A stretch of DNA of 64,000 nucleotides from Anaerolineae bacterium (GTDB taxonomy: Bacteria; Chloroflexota; Anaerolineae; 4572-78; J111), in assembly GCA_022071955.1 (NCBI GenBank), contig JAJVIM010000008.1:58134-122133 (forward strand). The letters are read 5' to 3'. This document shows, piece after piece, positions 56,451 to 64,000 of the stretch. Under the pieces are notes generated by a model. It was not told the origin of the DNA, did not search any database, and was given only the letters and a program-made list of their open reading frames with translations. The position numbers were made by a program, and so were the translations under genes. Positions within the stretch are counted from its first letter, which is position 1. Every line of letters begins with the position of its first letter.

Positions 56451-58292
56451 TTATTCCAAATCCTTTGCCACTGGCCATACTTTGCACGCCAATTGAGCCA
56501 GTTGTTTACCCCGCGTCTCTATTTCCGCCTCGGCGAAGGGCTTATCTTTCCATTCTTGCAAGAGTCGCTTATTCATATACAGGGTGGTATAGTCGTTAAG
56601 CACCTCCTGTTTTTTATCCCACGGCCCGTTCGACAGCGTTGGATTGAGCTTGCCCGTAACGAGGGTGAGATTTCCAATAGTGTGTTTGATACGCTCCCGG
56701 CGCTGAATCCGCCGATGGTGTTCATCAGGGTCTTTCGTTAAGGGAAGCGGCCAATGATCATCCCACTTCTGAGGGAGAATATGTTCGATGGTAAGCGTTC
56801 CGCGTGTTACGTGACGAACTTCGGCTTTGTCCGTTCGCATTGCCTCTTCAAGGGTTTCCAGTACCATTCGAAGCCGCGCCCGTGTCAATAATTGGTAAAG
56901 TGGAAGGCCAAGAAACGCATCTTGAAGACGATCATCATTTGGCCATACTCGTGACTCAGCGGTTTGTCGGCGCAAATAATCAATGACCACTTCATCTGCA
57001 TGGTCCATATTTTTTTCTATTTGCCCAATTAGTTCCAAAAATAGACGGTTGTAATCCTTGGTGGTCATCCGGCAAATCATTCTGCGAACCAGATAACTTT
57101 CTAAAGCACTCAGACACCGTCGTTTACGTTCGGAGGGTAGTTGGCCCTCATTGGCGGAGAATAATTGCAACAACACGGGCGTTACAACCCCGGCCTCAAC
57201 GACGCGCCATCGATACAGGAACGTACCTTCCATTGAAGTTGCCTCAAAAGAGTCGAGTTTACGATAGGTTGCGCCGACTCGCGTTATGTCGCTGACAATC
57301 TCTACGATACCCTTATCCTGGCTTTCAACATAATCTCGAAAAATCGGGAATACTTTATGGGACGGCACTTCTTGTTGTTTGCGAGCAACAAGCCAGTAAT
57401 TCAGAAAAATATCGGTTCTGGGTCTAAAAATGCGGCCTTGACTGATTTCTTGTCGCCACCATTCGGCTTCAAATATTTTCCAGTAATCCTCATATACTTT
57501 GTCTGGTTCCAGTCCGTTAGAACTGGCCGTTTGCAGTACAAAATTTTTGACCAGATCCGAGGCCAATAGCGGAGTACCCCTCGCATTCAAGGTTTCGAAA
57601 ATCACATAGGCGTCATCACCGGTCTTCAAGTCAATGACAACCAATTCAAGAAGGCCAATCAGGGTAGTGGTTAGGGCTTTGGCTCTCATTCGGCGCTCTT
57701 CGTCGTCAACAACTTCGAGCCATTCTCTAATCTGGAGACTGAAAAACTGGTGGGCTTGTACCACCAGAGAATTCTCAAACCCTGTTGTAGAATGGCCATT
57801 GGTCATTGCAGATCGAAAAGCTTCACGGTCGCCGCTGGTCGGCCACAATTTGAACCGATCATCATCCTCTGCAAAATCTTCATCGTTAAGTACAAGCTTT
57901 TGGAGGCGTTTTGCATTCTTTTTGATCTCCTCATCTTCTGCCCCTAATGCTTCTACGACCTCCTGGGCAGCATCGAGCAGGAGTTGTATGGTTGTCATCC
58001 GCTGCTGACCATCAATCACATCGCGCCGTTCAATCTCAGTTGTGTGCGTGGGTATTTGCTGCAATACAATGGCTCCAAGAAAGTGGGTTCCGGCTTGTTT
58101 TTCAGCTTCGGCCTGATTATCGTCAGTTTCTTCCAGCGCATCGCCATAACGCTCGGCTATGTTGCGAACATCATCCCACAGCGGTTCCCACTGCTGTTCC
58201 TGCTGCCACACATACGGCCGCTGAAAGGTAGGGATAACGTAGCGAACATCTTTTTGAAACAGTTCTTTGATAGTGTGTTTTCCGGCTTCCAT
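56451..58292 (-). CDS. DUF262/DUF1524 protein (GmrSD-type, type IV restriction-like)
   Basis: 613 residues. The N-terminal DUF262 domain has IPTFQRPYVWQ near 20 and RRDVIDGQQRMTTIQLLLDA near 90, the GmrS-like nucleotide-binding motif DGQQR. The C-terminal DUF1524 domain carries an HNH-type motif LTIEHILPQKWDD near 520 followed by HTIGNLTLVTGKLNPTLSN. These are the two parts of GmrSD-like enzymes that cut modified DNA. Single-gene fusion, stand-alone on the minus strand. Confidence 0.92.
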   Translation of the reverse strand: MEAGKHTIKELFQKDVRYVIPTFQRPYVWQQEQQWEPLWDDVRNIAERYGDALEETDDNQAEAEKQAGTHFLGAIVLQQIPTHTTEIERRDVIDGQQRMTTIQLLLDAAQEVVEALGAEDEEIKKNAKRLQKLVLNDEDFAEDDDRFKLWPTSGDREAFRSAMTNGHSTTGFENSLVVQAHQFFSLQIREWLEVVDDEERRMRAKALTTTLIGLLELVVIDLKTGDDAYVIFETLNARGTPLLASDLVKNFVLQTASSNGLEPDKVYEDYWKIFEAEWWRQEISQGRIFRPRTDIFLNYWLVARKQQEVPSHKVFPIFRDYVESQDKGIVEIVSDITRVGATYRKLDSFEATSMEGTFLYRWRVVEAGVVTPVLLQLFSANEGQLPSERKRRCLSALESYLVRRMICRMTTKDYNRLFLELIGQIEKNMDHADEVVIDYLRRQTAESRVWPNDDRLQDAFLGLPLYQLLTRARLRMVLETLEEAMRTDKAEVRHVTRGTLTIEHILPQKWDDHWPLPLTKDPDEHHRRIQRRERIKHTIGNLTLVTGKLNPTLSNGPWDKKQEVLNDYTTLYMNKRLLQEWKDKPFAEAEIETRGKQLAQLACKVWPVAKDLE

Positions 58293-58313
58293 TCTATCGC
58301 CCCTATGGTTTTG

Positions 58314-58961
58314 TTATTGCGCCCCTGAAAAAAGACGTGATTGGAACTTTTTTATTTCTGCCTGGGTTTGAATTAATTCGGCCTCAGCTTTTTTTACTTT
58401 TTCATCGTAATGGTTGGTCACAAAAGCCCAGATTATCCAGCTCACTACCATAAGGACCACCATTCCCAGCCCGATAAGCGTGGCAAATGGCGAACCAAAT
58501 ACCAAACCATATAAAAGAGTGCCGCCAACTAGTAGTACTCCTCCACCGAACTTAGGCCGATACTCCGCCTGTTTGCGCTGCAGTTCCTTTAAATCCGTTT
58601 TTTGTTTGGCGACCAAGTTCTCTAAATCATCAAGTTTCTTGATTAATTCAGTTCTCGATTCGGTTGATAAAGTACGGGCATCCGGTTCATTTCTTACTGA
58701 CGCATTTTGTGCCTTACCTTTTTCATTTAATCGAGGGTTATCGTCATTCGCAGAAGTAAGTGGCGCAGCGCAATATTGACAAAATTTGCTATCAGTGAGA
58801 ATTTCCCGATTACAAACCGGACAGTTGCAAGTTTTTTGTAATAGTGCAGAAAGAGATGAGCCACACCCGCGGCAATACTTGCTGTCGGATGTATTAAGAG
58901 TATTGCATTTGCTACAATGTACTTTACTTATGTTATATTTTGGTTCATTAATAGTTATCAT
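58314..58961 (-). CDS. Double zinc-ribbon membrane protein
   Basis: 215 residues. Two zinc ribbons at the N-terminus (VHCSKCNTLN/YCRGCGSS and NCPVCNREIL/FCQYCAAP). A coiled coil (about 100-135, KKLDDLENLVAKQKTDLKEL) precedes two transmembrane helices (about 140-180) and a second coil. No enzymatic domain. 21 nt upstream of the GmrSD-like gene, so possibly co-transcribed. Confidence 0.65.
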   Translation of the reverse strand: MITINEPKYNISKVHCSKCNTLNTSDSKYCRGCGSSLSALLQKTCNCPVCNREILTDSKFCQYCAAPLTSANDDNPRLNEKGKAQNASVRNEPDARTLSTESRTELIKKLDDLENLVAKQKTDLKELQRKQAEYRPKFGGGVLLVGGTLLYGLVFGSPFATLIGLGMVVLMVVSWIIWAFVTNHYDEKVKKAEAELIQTQAEIKKFQSRLFSGAQ

Positions 58962-59023
58962 AGATCATCCTTGGTAGAAATTTTGACGGATGTGTAGATT
59001 TAAATGAAGTGTTACCCTCCCCC

Positions 59024-59287
59024 TCAGTCCTCATACGAACTCACTTTTGTGAGCGTTATCTGGATGGTGGCATCACCTGGCAGGCTGTTATACGTGTACA
59101 GCTCGCCGCCGCTGACCATCTCATGGACAAAATGGCCACCGCCTTTGGTGTCGATGGCGATCAGGTCGCCATCCTGCCAGCCCATAAAATCCCGCACTTT
59201 TTTGGGGACGGTCATCTGGCCGTTTTTTTGCGTTGTTACGGTAATATTGATGAAATTAATACTGACAAGGTTAGTGTTGCTCATCAT
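59024..59287 (-). CDS. AbrB/SpoVT-like DNA-binding protein
   Basis: 87 residues. NITVTTQKNGQMTVPKKVRD followed by FMGWQDGDLIAIDTKGG is the swapped-hairpin AbrB fold found in transition-state regulators and antitoxins. Its start overlaps the stop of the small membrane gene (TAATG). No toxin is seen next to it. Confidence 0.75.
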   Translation of the reverse strand: MMSNTNLVSINFINITVTTQKNGQMTVPKKVRDFMGWQDGDLIAIDTKGGGHFVHEMVSGGELYTYNSLPGDATIQITLTKVSSYED

Positions 59288-59508
59288 TACTTATCCCATC
59301 GGTACGGATTTTTGCCCATCGCCCGCCGGGTATTTTGCGCGGTGATGATTTTCATCGGCTCGTCATCGCCTTTGTCCAACGCCTGCAGCGGCGCAATGAA
59401 CATCTCAATGAAAAATATCACGCCTAAACCTATCCCGATAAAAATGAATATTCCTGCCAACATAGCTGTTCTGCATTCCTTTCGCAATTCAAAATTTTCA
59501 TAATTCAA
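59287..59508 (-). CDS. Small single-helix membrane protein
   Basis: 73 residues with one hydrophobic helix (about 15-42, LAGIFIFIGIGLGVIFFIEM) and a basic C-terminal tail. It precedes and overlaps the AbrB-like gene. No family recognised. Confidence 0.5.
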   Translation of the reverse strand: MNYENFELRKECRTAMLAGIFIFIGIGLGVIFFIEMFIAPLQALDKGDDEPMKIITAQNTRRAMGKNPYRWDK

Positions 59509-59510
59509 AA

Positions 59511-59651
59511 TTAGCCCGCCACCGCCCCCTCTGCAATGGCGATTTCCTGCGGCGTGAGGCCGTACAGGTGATACATTACCTCATCGATCCCCCTTATCAA
59601 TCGAGCCATCTTGTTGACAATTGCTTTCACATGTCGACACTTACCCCACAT
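59511..59651 (-). pseudogene. Methylase/restriction C-terminal tail remnant
   Basis: 46-residue frame from ATG at 59651 inside the end of the second hsdR. VMYHLYGLTPQEIAIAEG is very like the C-terminal tail of many type I/IIG methylases (xxYxLYGLTxxEIxxVE). Upstream of it no methylase body is present, so it is probably a remnant of a deleted modification gene, or a very small gene coupled to hsdR. Confidence 0.45.
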
Positions 59652-62600
59652 CCGGCCAGCGTTCATACGTGGAGCGGGCTTGGGTCATCAACCGCTGGCG
59701 CAGGAAAAGGAACTGTTCGCCTTTGATTTTATTTTTGACCAGCACGGTACTGACGGCGCTTTGCACTGCCGCCTCGATGTTGCTGCGGTGGGGTTTGGTC
59801 CAATCGACCTGTAATTTACTGCGTACAGCTTTAACTACCTGTCGCACCAGGTCAGCGATCCACTCATCGGACTGGTGCAGGTTGATTTTTTCGCCCAGCA
59901 CAATCACGTCATAAAAGGCGATCTCTTCATCGTTAAGGCCCAGCGCCTGCTGGCGCTGAACTTCGGCCTGCTGCTCCTGCCGGATTTTGCGCATCACGGC
60001 AATGACTGCTGTGGCGGTGATGACCCGGTTGTTGTATTTTTTTAGCGCATCTTCCAGCATCTCTTTGTAAGAGTGGTAACGCTCGATGTTCTTTCGCCGG
60101 CGGCGCTCAATCTCGTCATTGAGCAGTTTGTGCAAAAGCTGCACCTGCAAATTTTCACGCGGCTGGTCATCGCCGTGACCAACCGCGAATGTCTCGTCCA
60201 GAATCGAGACATCGGGTTTATCCAGCCCGGCCACCGCGTAGATGTCTACCGCCGCTTGCGCGGCCACGCTGGCATCGAGCAGGTCGCGCACGGCCCCCTC
60301 AAACTGGTGGGTCTGCTGACTGGTCACGGCATCGAGCTTGCGCAGTTGCTGGCGGATAAGCTGATAAAAACCAACCTCTTCGGTGTTTTGCTGGCCGGCG
60401 GTCAGGTGTTTAACCAAACTAAAGGCTTTGCTCAGCTTGATTTCTTCGTTCAGAAAATCATCTTTGTGCGGCTCGTCCTGCACCAGTGTCCCGTAGACAA
60501 AGGCGGTCAGGTCTTCCAGTTGAATATTGCTCAGGTTGCGCCAGGCCGCATAAACATTTTTGGGCAGGCCCAAACCGGCCGGATCGGGCATATTGGCCCG
60601 GGTAATCTGTAACTGGCGCAGGAAAAAGTCAACCGCTTCTTTTTCCAACTCACTGGTCAGGCTGCCCCGCCCGCCGCCGCCGGTATATTTGCGGGTGGCT
60701 TCCTTCAGCCGGTCATCGATGCCGATGTAATCGACAATCAGGCCACCCGGCTTGTCTTTGAAGATGCGGTTGACGCGGGCGATAGCCTGCATCAGGTTGT
60801 GCCCCTTCATCAGTTTATCAATATACAGCGTGTTGACCACCGGCGCATCAAAGCCGGTCAGCCACATATCGCAGACAATGACCAGTTTCAGCGGGTTGTC
60901 TTCATCAATAAATTCTTTTTTGATGGCGTCGCGGGCCGCTTTGGTGGTCAGATGGCCGGCCTGGCTCCACTCGGTCGGGTCTTCGCCCAGATTGCCGGTC
61001 ATCACCACTTTAACCGGCGGGCAGTCGGTGTGAGCGGTAAGGGCATTGTAAAGGCTAACTGCGTTGCGCCGGCTCATACAAACGATCATCGCCTTGCCTT
61101 TGAGTGTTTGCTGCCGGCTGTTGAAGTGATCCAGTAAGTCGCGGGCCAGCGTCTCAAGCCGTTCTTTGACCCCGGCGGCCTGCTCGATGGCTGACCATTT
61201 GGCTTTGGCCAGTTCCAGCGTGGTGGCATCGATGGTATTTTGCTCGGCCAGGGCGTCTACATCGGTATCGATCTGCTCATTGGTCAGGCGCAGCGGAATG
61301 TGGCGCGCCTCATAGTAGATAGGCACCACAGCGTTGTCTTCTTTGGCCTGGTGCATATCGTAAATGTGGATGTAATTGCCAAAAATCTGGATGGTGTTGG
61401 CGTCTTCCTGGTCAATCGGCGTGCCGGTAAAGCCGATGTAGGCCGCGTTGGGCAGCGCCTGGCGCAGGTTGAGGGCGTAACCCTGGCTGGTGTAGAGGCC
61501 GCCATCATCCCGGCGGCGCAGCTCGCTGCTAAAGCCGTACTGGGTGCGATGAGCTTCATCAGCCACAATCAGCACATCGTGGCGGGCGTTGAGTTGGGGG
61601 TGCTGCTTTTCGCCGTTTTTGAGAGCGAATTTTTCAATGGTGGAACAGATGACCGCGCCGCCGTGGGTGCGCAGCCGCGCGCGCAGGTCATCCACACTAT
61701 CGGCCTGTTCCACCGCGCCGAGTAGCGATTGGGCGGCGACCAGACTGCCGTAAAGCTGGTCGTCCAGATCGGTGCGATCCACCTGCACCACAATCAGCGG
61801 GTTAAAGCCGGGCCAGCGGCGCAAAATGCCAATCATAAACACCATTTCCAGGCTTTTGCCGCTGCCCTGAGTATGCCACACCACCCCGGCCCGTTTATCC
61901 TGCCCGGCTTGCATGGCCCGCACCGCTTGCGCCACGGCAAAATTGACGGCGAAAAACTGGTGGTACTTGGCCGCTTTTTTGGTGATTTTGTCGTTGACCA
62001 CTTCGTGGACGATAAAGTGGCGCAGGTAGTTGAGCAGCCGTTCCTTGGGGAACAGCCCCTCGATGAGGGTTTTGGTGGTGGCCGTGGTCAGGGGTTCAAC
62101 ATCGCGGCCATTGATGCTTTTCCAGGCGGCGTACCATTCCAACCCCGCGTCGTGAACGCCATGCAGGGTTTCGTTGCCGTCTGAAACCACGCAAAAACCG
62201 TTAAAATTGAACAGTTGGGGAATCTCGTTAAGATAATGCCCCAATTGGTTGTGGGCGTCCGTGACGCTGGGTTTGGGGTGCCACGGATTTTTCAGTTCAA
62301 ACACCACCAGCGGTAACCCGTTAATATAGACAAGCAGGTCGGTGCGGCGATGGTTGGCCACCTGGCCGGGGCCGTAAATGGTGAGCTGGTTGACCACCAG
62401 CCAGTCGTTCAGTTCGGGCCGTTCAAAATCGGCCAGGTAAATGTGCGCCGCTTTTTCATGCCCGGCCTCCTCATAATTGAGAATCAGGCCGCTGCGAAAC
62501 ATGGCCTGAAAGGCCATATTGCGCCGCTCGGTGGTCAACCCGGCGGGGTTGTTGATCTGCTCGATGGCGCTGTTGATAACGGCGGGCGGCAACTGTCGGT

Positions 62601-62760
62601 AGCGGCGGGTCAGATAATCGCGCAGCACTTCGGCCAGAACCACACTCTGGCTGTGGTCGATGGGCAACTCCGGGCCGTACTGGTAGCGATAACCCAACGC
62701 TTTAAGCCGATCGATGACGGTTTCTTCAAATTGGCTTTCGGTACCGGTGTTAATTGACAT
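59641..62760 (-). CDS. hsdR: Type I restriction endonuclease subunit R (second locus)
   Basis: 1039 residues. Nuclease motif RTDLLVYINGLPLVVFELKN (about 137-156), Walker A HTQGSGKSLEMV near 300, LIVADEAHRTQYGF near 398, GFTGTPIDQED near 440, then DMWLTGFDAPVVNT and AIARVNRIFKDKPGG. A different HsdR subfamily from the 9948-13187 protein. With 62874-63852 it belongs to a second type I locus whose hsdM would lie beyond the right edge. Confidence 0.95.
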   Translation of the reverse strand: MSINTGTESQFEETVIDRLKALGYRYQYGPELPIDHSQSVVLAEVLRDYLTRRYRQLPPAVINSAIEQINNPAGLTTERRNMAFQAMFRSGLILNYEEAGHEKAAHIYLADFERPELNDWLVVNQLTIYGPGQVANHRRTDLLVYINGLPLVVFELKNPWHPKPSVTDAHNQLGHYLNEIPQLFNFNGFCVVSDGNETLHGVHDAGLEWYAAWKSINGRDVEPLTTATTKTLIEGLFPKERLLNYLRHFIVHEVVNDKITKKAAKYHQFFAVNFAVAQAVRAMQAGQDKRAGVVWHTQGSGKSLEMVFMIGILRRWPGFNPLIVVQVDRTDLDDQLYGSLVAAQSLLGAVEQADSVDDLRARLRTHGGAVICSTIEKFALKNGEKQHPQLNARHDVLIVADEAHRTQYGFSSELRRRDDGGLYTSQGYALNLRQALPNAAYIGFTGTPIDQEDANTIQIFGNYIHIYDMHQAKEDNAVVPIYYEARHIPLRLTNEQIDTDVDALAEQNTIDATTLELAKAKWSAIEQAAGVKERLETLARDLLDHFNSRQQTLKGKAMIVCMSRRNAVSLYNALTAHTDCPPVKVVMTGNLGEDPTEWSQAGHLTTKAARDAIKKEFIDEDNPLKLVIVCDMWLTGFDAPVVNTLYIDKLMKGHNLMQAIARVNRIFKDKPGGLIVDYIGIDDRLKEATRKYTGGGGRGSLTSELEKEAVDFFLRQLQITRANMPDPAGLGLPKNVYAAWRNLSNIQLEDLTAFVYGTLVQDEPHKDDFLNEEIKLSKAFSLVKHLTAGQQNTEEVGFYQLIRQQLRKLDAVTSQQTHQFEGAVRDLLDASVAAQAAVDIYAVAGLDKPDVSILDETFAVGHGDDQPRENLQVQLLHKLLNDEIERRRRKNIERYHSYKEMLEDALKKYNNRVITATAVIAVMRKIRQEQQAEVQRQQALGLNDEEIAFYDVIVLGEKINLHQSDEWIADLVRQVVKAVRSKLQVDWTKPHRSNIEAAVQSAVSTVLVKNKIKGEQFLFLRQRLMTQARSTYERWPDVG

Positions 62761-62770
62761 AATTTTTCTA

Positions 62771-62866
62771 TTGAATTTTTAGGCGAAATCGGTTATACTG
62801 TAAGTGAATCTGAACCTCGGCTTATCCGGGTAGTAGGATTCACCCGGGGGCGAAAGCCCCCTTTTT
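62771..62866 (+). ncRNA. Candidate small RNA with own promoter and terminator
   Basis: Plus-strand promoter TTGAAT (62771-62776), 17 bp, TATACT (62794-62799). From about 62804 the sequence GTGAATC pairs with GATTCAC (62837-62843), then GGGGGC-GAAA-GCCCCC (62846-62861) followed by TTTTT is a perfect intrinsic terminator. The transcript would be about 62 nt, opposite in direction to both flanking genes and too short to encode a protein. It lies in the gap before hsdR, so antisense or trans control of the restriction locus is possible. Confidence 0.55.
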
Positions 62867-62873
62867 GTTTGCC

Positions 62874-63650
62874 TCACAACCGCACAATCCCCTGCGGGTC
62901 TGTTTTCGACGCCACTTTACACAAGGCCGGATCGAGCCGGTCAAAATAGTTTTGAGCCGATTTGCGGCGAATGTAACCGCTGGGCCGCAGCTTTTGATAC
63001 AGCAGAAAGGCGGCCAGGTCTACCGCCTGGATGAAATAGGAGTGAGCCGAGTCGCGGAAGTTAGGGTCTTCAATGACGGCGTCGATAGTCAGGTTACGGT
63101 AGCCGCCCAGGCCAAATTGCGGCTGGTTGGGAACGGGATTGTACCGCCGTAACTGGCGCAGCAGTTGGGTCAGTTTTTTGTCATCGGTGTGGTCAGGAAA
63201 GATCATCCCCCGTTCGTCGGGGTTACCCGGCCCGCGAAAGTTGTGGTAGGACATTGTGTTTTGGAAGCGCTGGATCAACACTTTCCAGGCGCTGATGAAA
63301 ACATCGTAATTGGCCGGCTTGTTTGTTTTATCAACCACGACGTTAATGATGTTGGCTCCGGGCAGGTGAGCCAGTTCGGTGGCGAAGTGGCGGATAATGG
63401 CCAGGCGATCATTGCGGGTAATCCGCACCAGCGGGCCGGGGTTGTTGATCAGGCGAGCGGCGTGCAGTTCTTCGCGCAGGCGCAGGCCAAACGCGCCGTT
63501 CATCCGGCGGCGAAAGGAGATGAGTTGATCCAGGCTGGGCTGCCAGCGTAACTCGTGAATCACCAGCCCGGTGAGAATAAAATAGGGAGTGGGCGAGTTA
63601 TCCTGCGGTAAACCGGGGTCGCCGCTTTCGTCAACGTACATCAGGAACAT
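62874..63650 (-). CDS. DUF3800 protein (RNase H-like fold)
   Basis: 258 residues from ATG at 63650, five nt after the hsdS stop. MYVDESGDPG at the start and IDAVIEDPNF, SYFIQAVDLAAFLLYQ later are the DUF3800 motifs; the conserved Asp residues form an RNase-H-like active site. DUF3800 genes are often part of restriction or other defence loci. Lies between hsdS and hsdR here. Confidence 0.9.
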   Translation of the reverse strand: MFLMYVDESGDPGLPQDNSPTPYFILTGLVIHELRWQPSLDQLISFRRRMNGAFGLRLREELHAARLINNPGPLVRITRNDRLAIIRHFATELAHLPGANIINVVVDKTNKPANYDVFISAWKVLIQRFQNTMSYHNFRGPGNPDERGMIFPDHTDDKKLTQLLRQLRRYNPVPNQPQFGLGGYRNLTIDAVIEDPNFRDSAHSYFIQAVDLAAFLLYQKLRPSGYIRRKSAQNYFDRLDPALCKVASKTDPQGIVRL

Positions 63651-63657
63651 AGTTGCT

Positions 63658-63852
63658 TTATACCTCAATTTCCCCGCCGAGCAGCCGGGGCAGCAAATAA
63701 TCCCGGATTTCGGCCAGCTTGCGGGATTCTTGGGTATTCGTCTCAATCTGTTCAAACCACAATGTCACAAATTTGTTGAATTCTTCCAGTGCGCCGTCGG
63801 AGGGTATTACCACCGGTAAACGATAAGTTTCGTTACGATTCAACCCGGGCAC
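63658..63852 (-). CDS. hsdS: C-terminal part of a type I specificity subunit
   Basis: 64 residues from GTG at 63852; LPVVIPSDGALEEFNKFVTL then ESRKLAEIRDYLLPRLLGGE is the C-terminal conserved helix of HsdS. The frame is open upstream only to about 63920 (stop), and no start with a ribosome site was found, so the recognition domains are missing or lie in another frame. It may be a truncated allele or the silent end of a shuffling hsdS. The CGTAAC repeat cluster lies directly upstream. Confidence 0.6.
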   Translation of the reverse strand: MPGLNRNETYRLPVVIPSDGALEEFNKFVTLWFEQIETNTQESRKLAEIRDYLLPRLLGGEIEV

Positions 63853-63900
63853 AGCAGAGTCATTGTTCCTATTTTGAGGGTTGGACTCGCTTTTTAGCTG

Positions 63901-63980
63901 GTTACGTTTGAACGTAACTTACTCGTAACTCACGCGTAACCAGGCATTTTGAAAACGTAACCTGCTGCTAACTGGTTACG
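63901..63980. repeat. Cluster of CGTAAC/GTTACG repeats
   Basis: GTTACG at 63901 and 63975, CGTAAC at 63913, 63924, 63935 and 63956. Three of them are 11 bp apart. GTTACGTT-TG-AACGTAAC (63901-63918) and AAAACGTAACC/GGTTACGTTTT (63952-63984) are inverted repeats. Confidence 0.7.
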
Positions 63981-64000
63981 TTTTGGCTGTGACTGAGCGT

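Noticed and set aside
14041..64000. Second att copy of the tRNA-Lys 3' end
   Set aside because: No match to the T-arm and acceptor sequence was seen downstream in the window.
1..64000. CRISPR arrays, rRNA genes, classical insertion sequences
   Set aside because: No regularly spaced repeat array, rRNA-like sequence or transposase was recognised; the regular repeats present are iterons inside genes or short palindromes.

Overview
The window looks like an accessory, defence- and mobile-element-rich stretch of a bacterial chromosome. Long minus-strand operons, a surface protein with a Thr/Pro stalk, NACHT proteins with formylglycine-generating-enzyme (FGE) sensor domains and a caspase-like protease are all common in filamentous Chloroflexota (Anaerolineae-like). 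That assignment is inference: there is no rRNA or core marker gene here, only one tRNA.

Layout. 1-4.4 kb: right part of an integrative/plasmid-like element (transfer ATPase, small membrane protein, DUF2637-like protein, RHH and XRE regulators, replication-like protein carrying iterons, long structured leader). 4.75-13.9 kb: type I restriction-modification locus hsdM-hsdS-(ClpP-fold protease)-(PemK-like toxin)-hsdR-(YgjP-like metalloprotease), then tRNA-Lys(CTT) and a tyrosine integrase. 14.2-18.3 kb: integrase-associated segment with six copies of one short palindrome, a zinc-ribbon protein, tspO and a 5'-truncated gene. 18.4-24.1 kb: AT-rich signalling operon SDR - dual-GAF histidine kinase - response regulator - REC-TIR. 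24.6-26.6 kb: a miniature leader/RHH unit and a methyltransferase. 26.8-36.3 kb: a second element of the same family as the first, with a serine and a tyrosine recombinase. 36.5-51.3 kb: a leftward seven-gene operon, the centrepiece: STAND-FGE, alpha/beta hydrolase, caspase-like protease, large adaptor, STAND-FGE, GxxExxY protein, STAND-FGE. 51.7-59.5 kb: membrane proteins, M50 protease, Nudix hydrolase, stalked surface protein (frameshifted), GmrSD-type DUF262/DUF1524 protein, AbrB-like protein. 59.5-64 kb: second type I locus (hsdR, DUF3800, hsdS end) with a candidate small RNA.

Main result. Two STAND proteins of the 36.5-51.3 kb operon end in 137-bp segments that are identical at both edges but differ at 26 positions in the middle. 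Twenty of these lie in codon positions 1 or 2, and 18 are transversions. This is the pattern of variable repeats of a diversity-generating retroelement (DGR). No reverse transcriptase or template repeat is in the window, so they would have to act from elsewhere. The three STANDs and the adaptor also share a Gly-rich motif ending in TGDxNxI (preceded by a coiled-coil hairpin in three of the four cases), which I interpret as an assembly tag linking diversified sensors to the caspase/hydrolase effectors.

A second result: tandem TGACA-NN-TGTCA dyads with exactly 23 bp between centres, followed at a fixed 19 bp by a -10-like hexamer, lie upstream of the signalling operon, the STAND operon and the stalked surface protein, suggesting one regulon.
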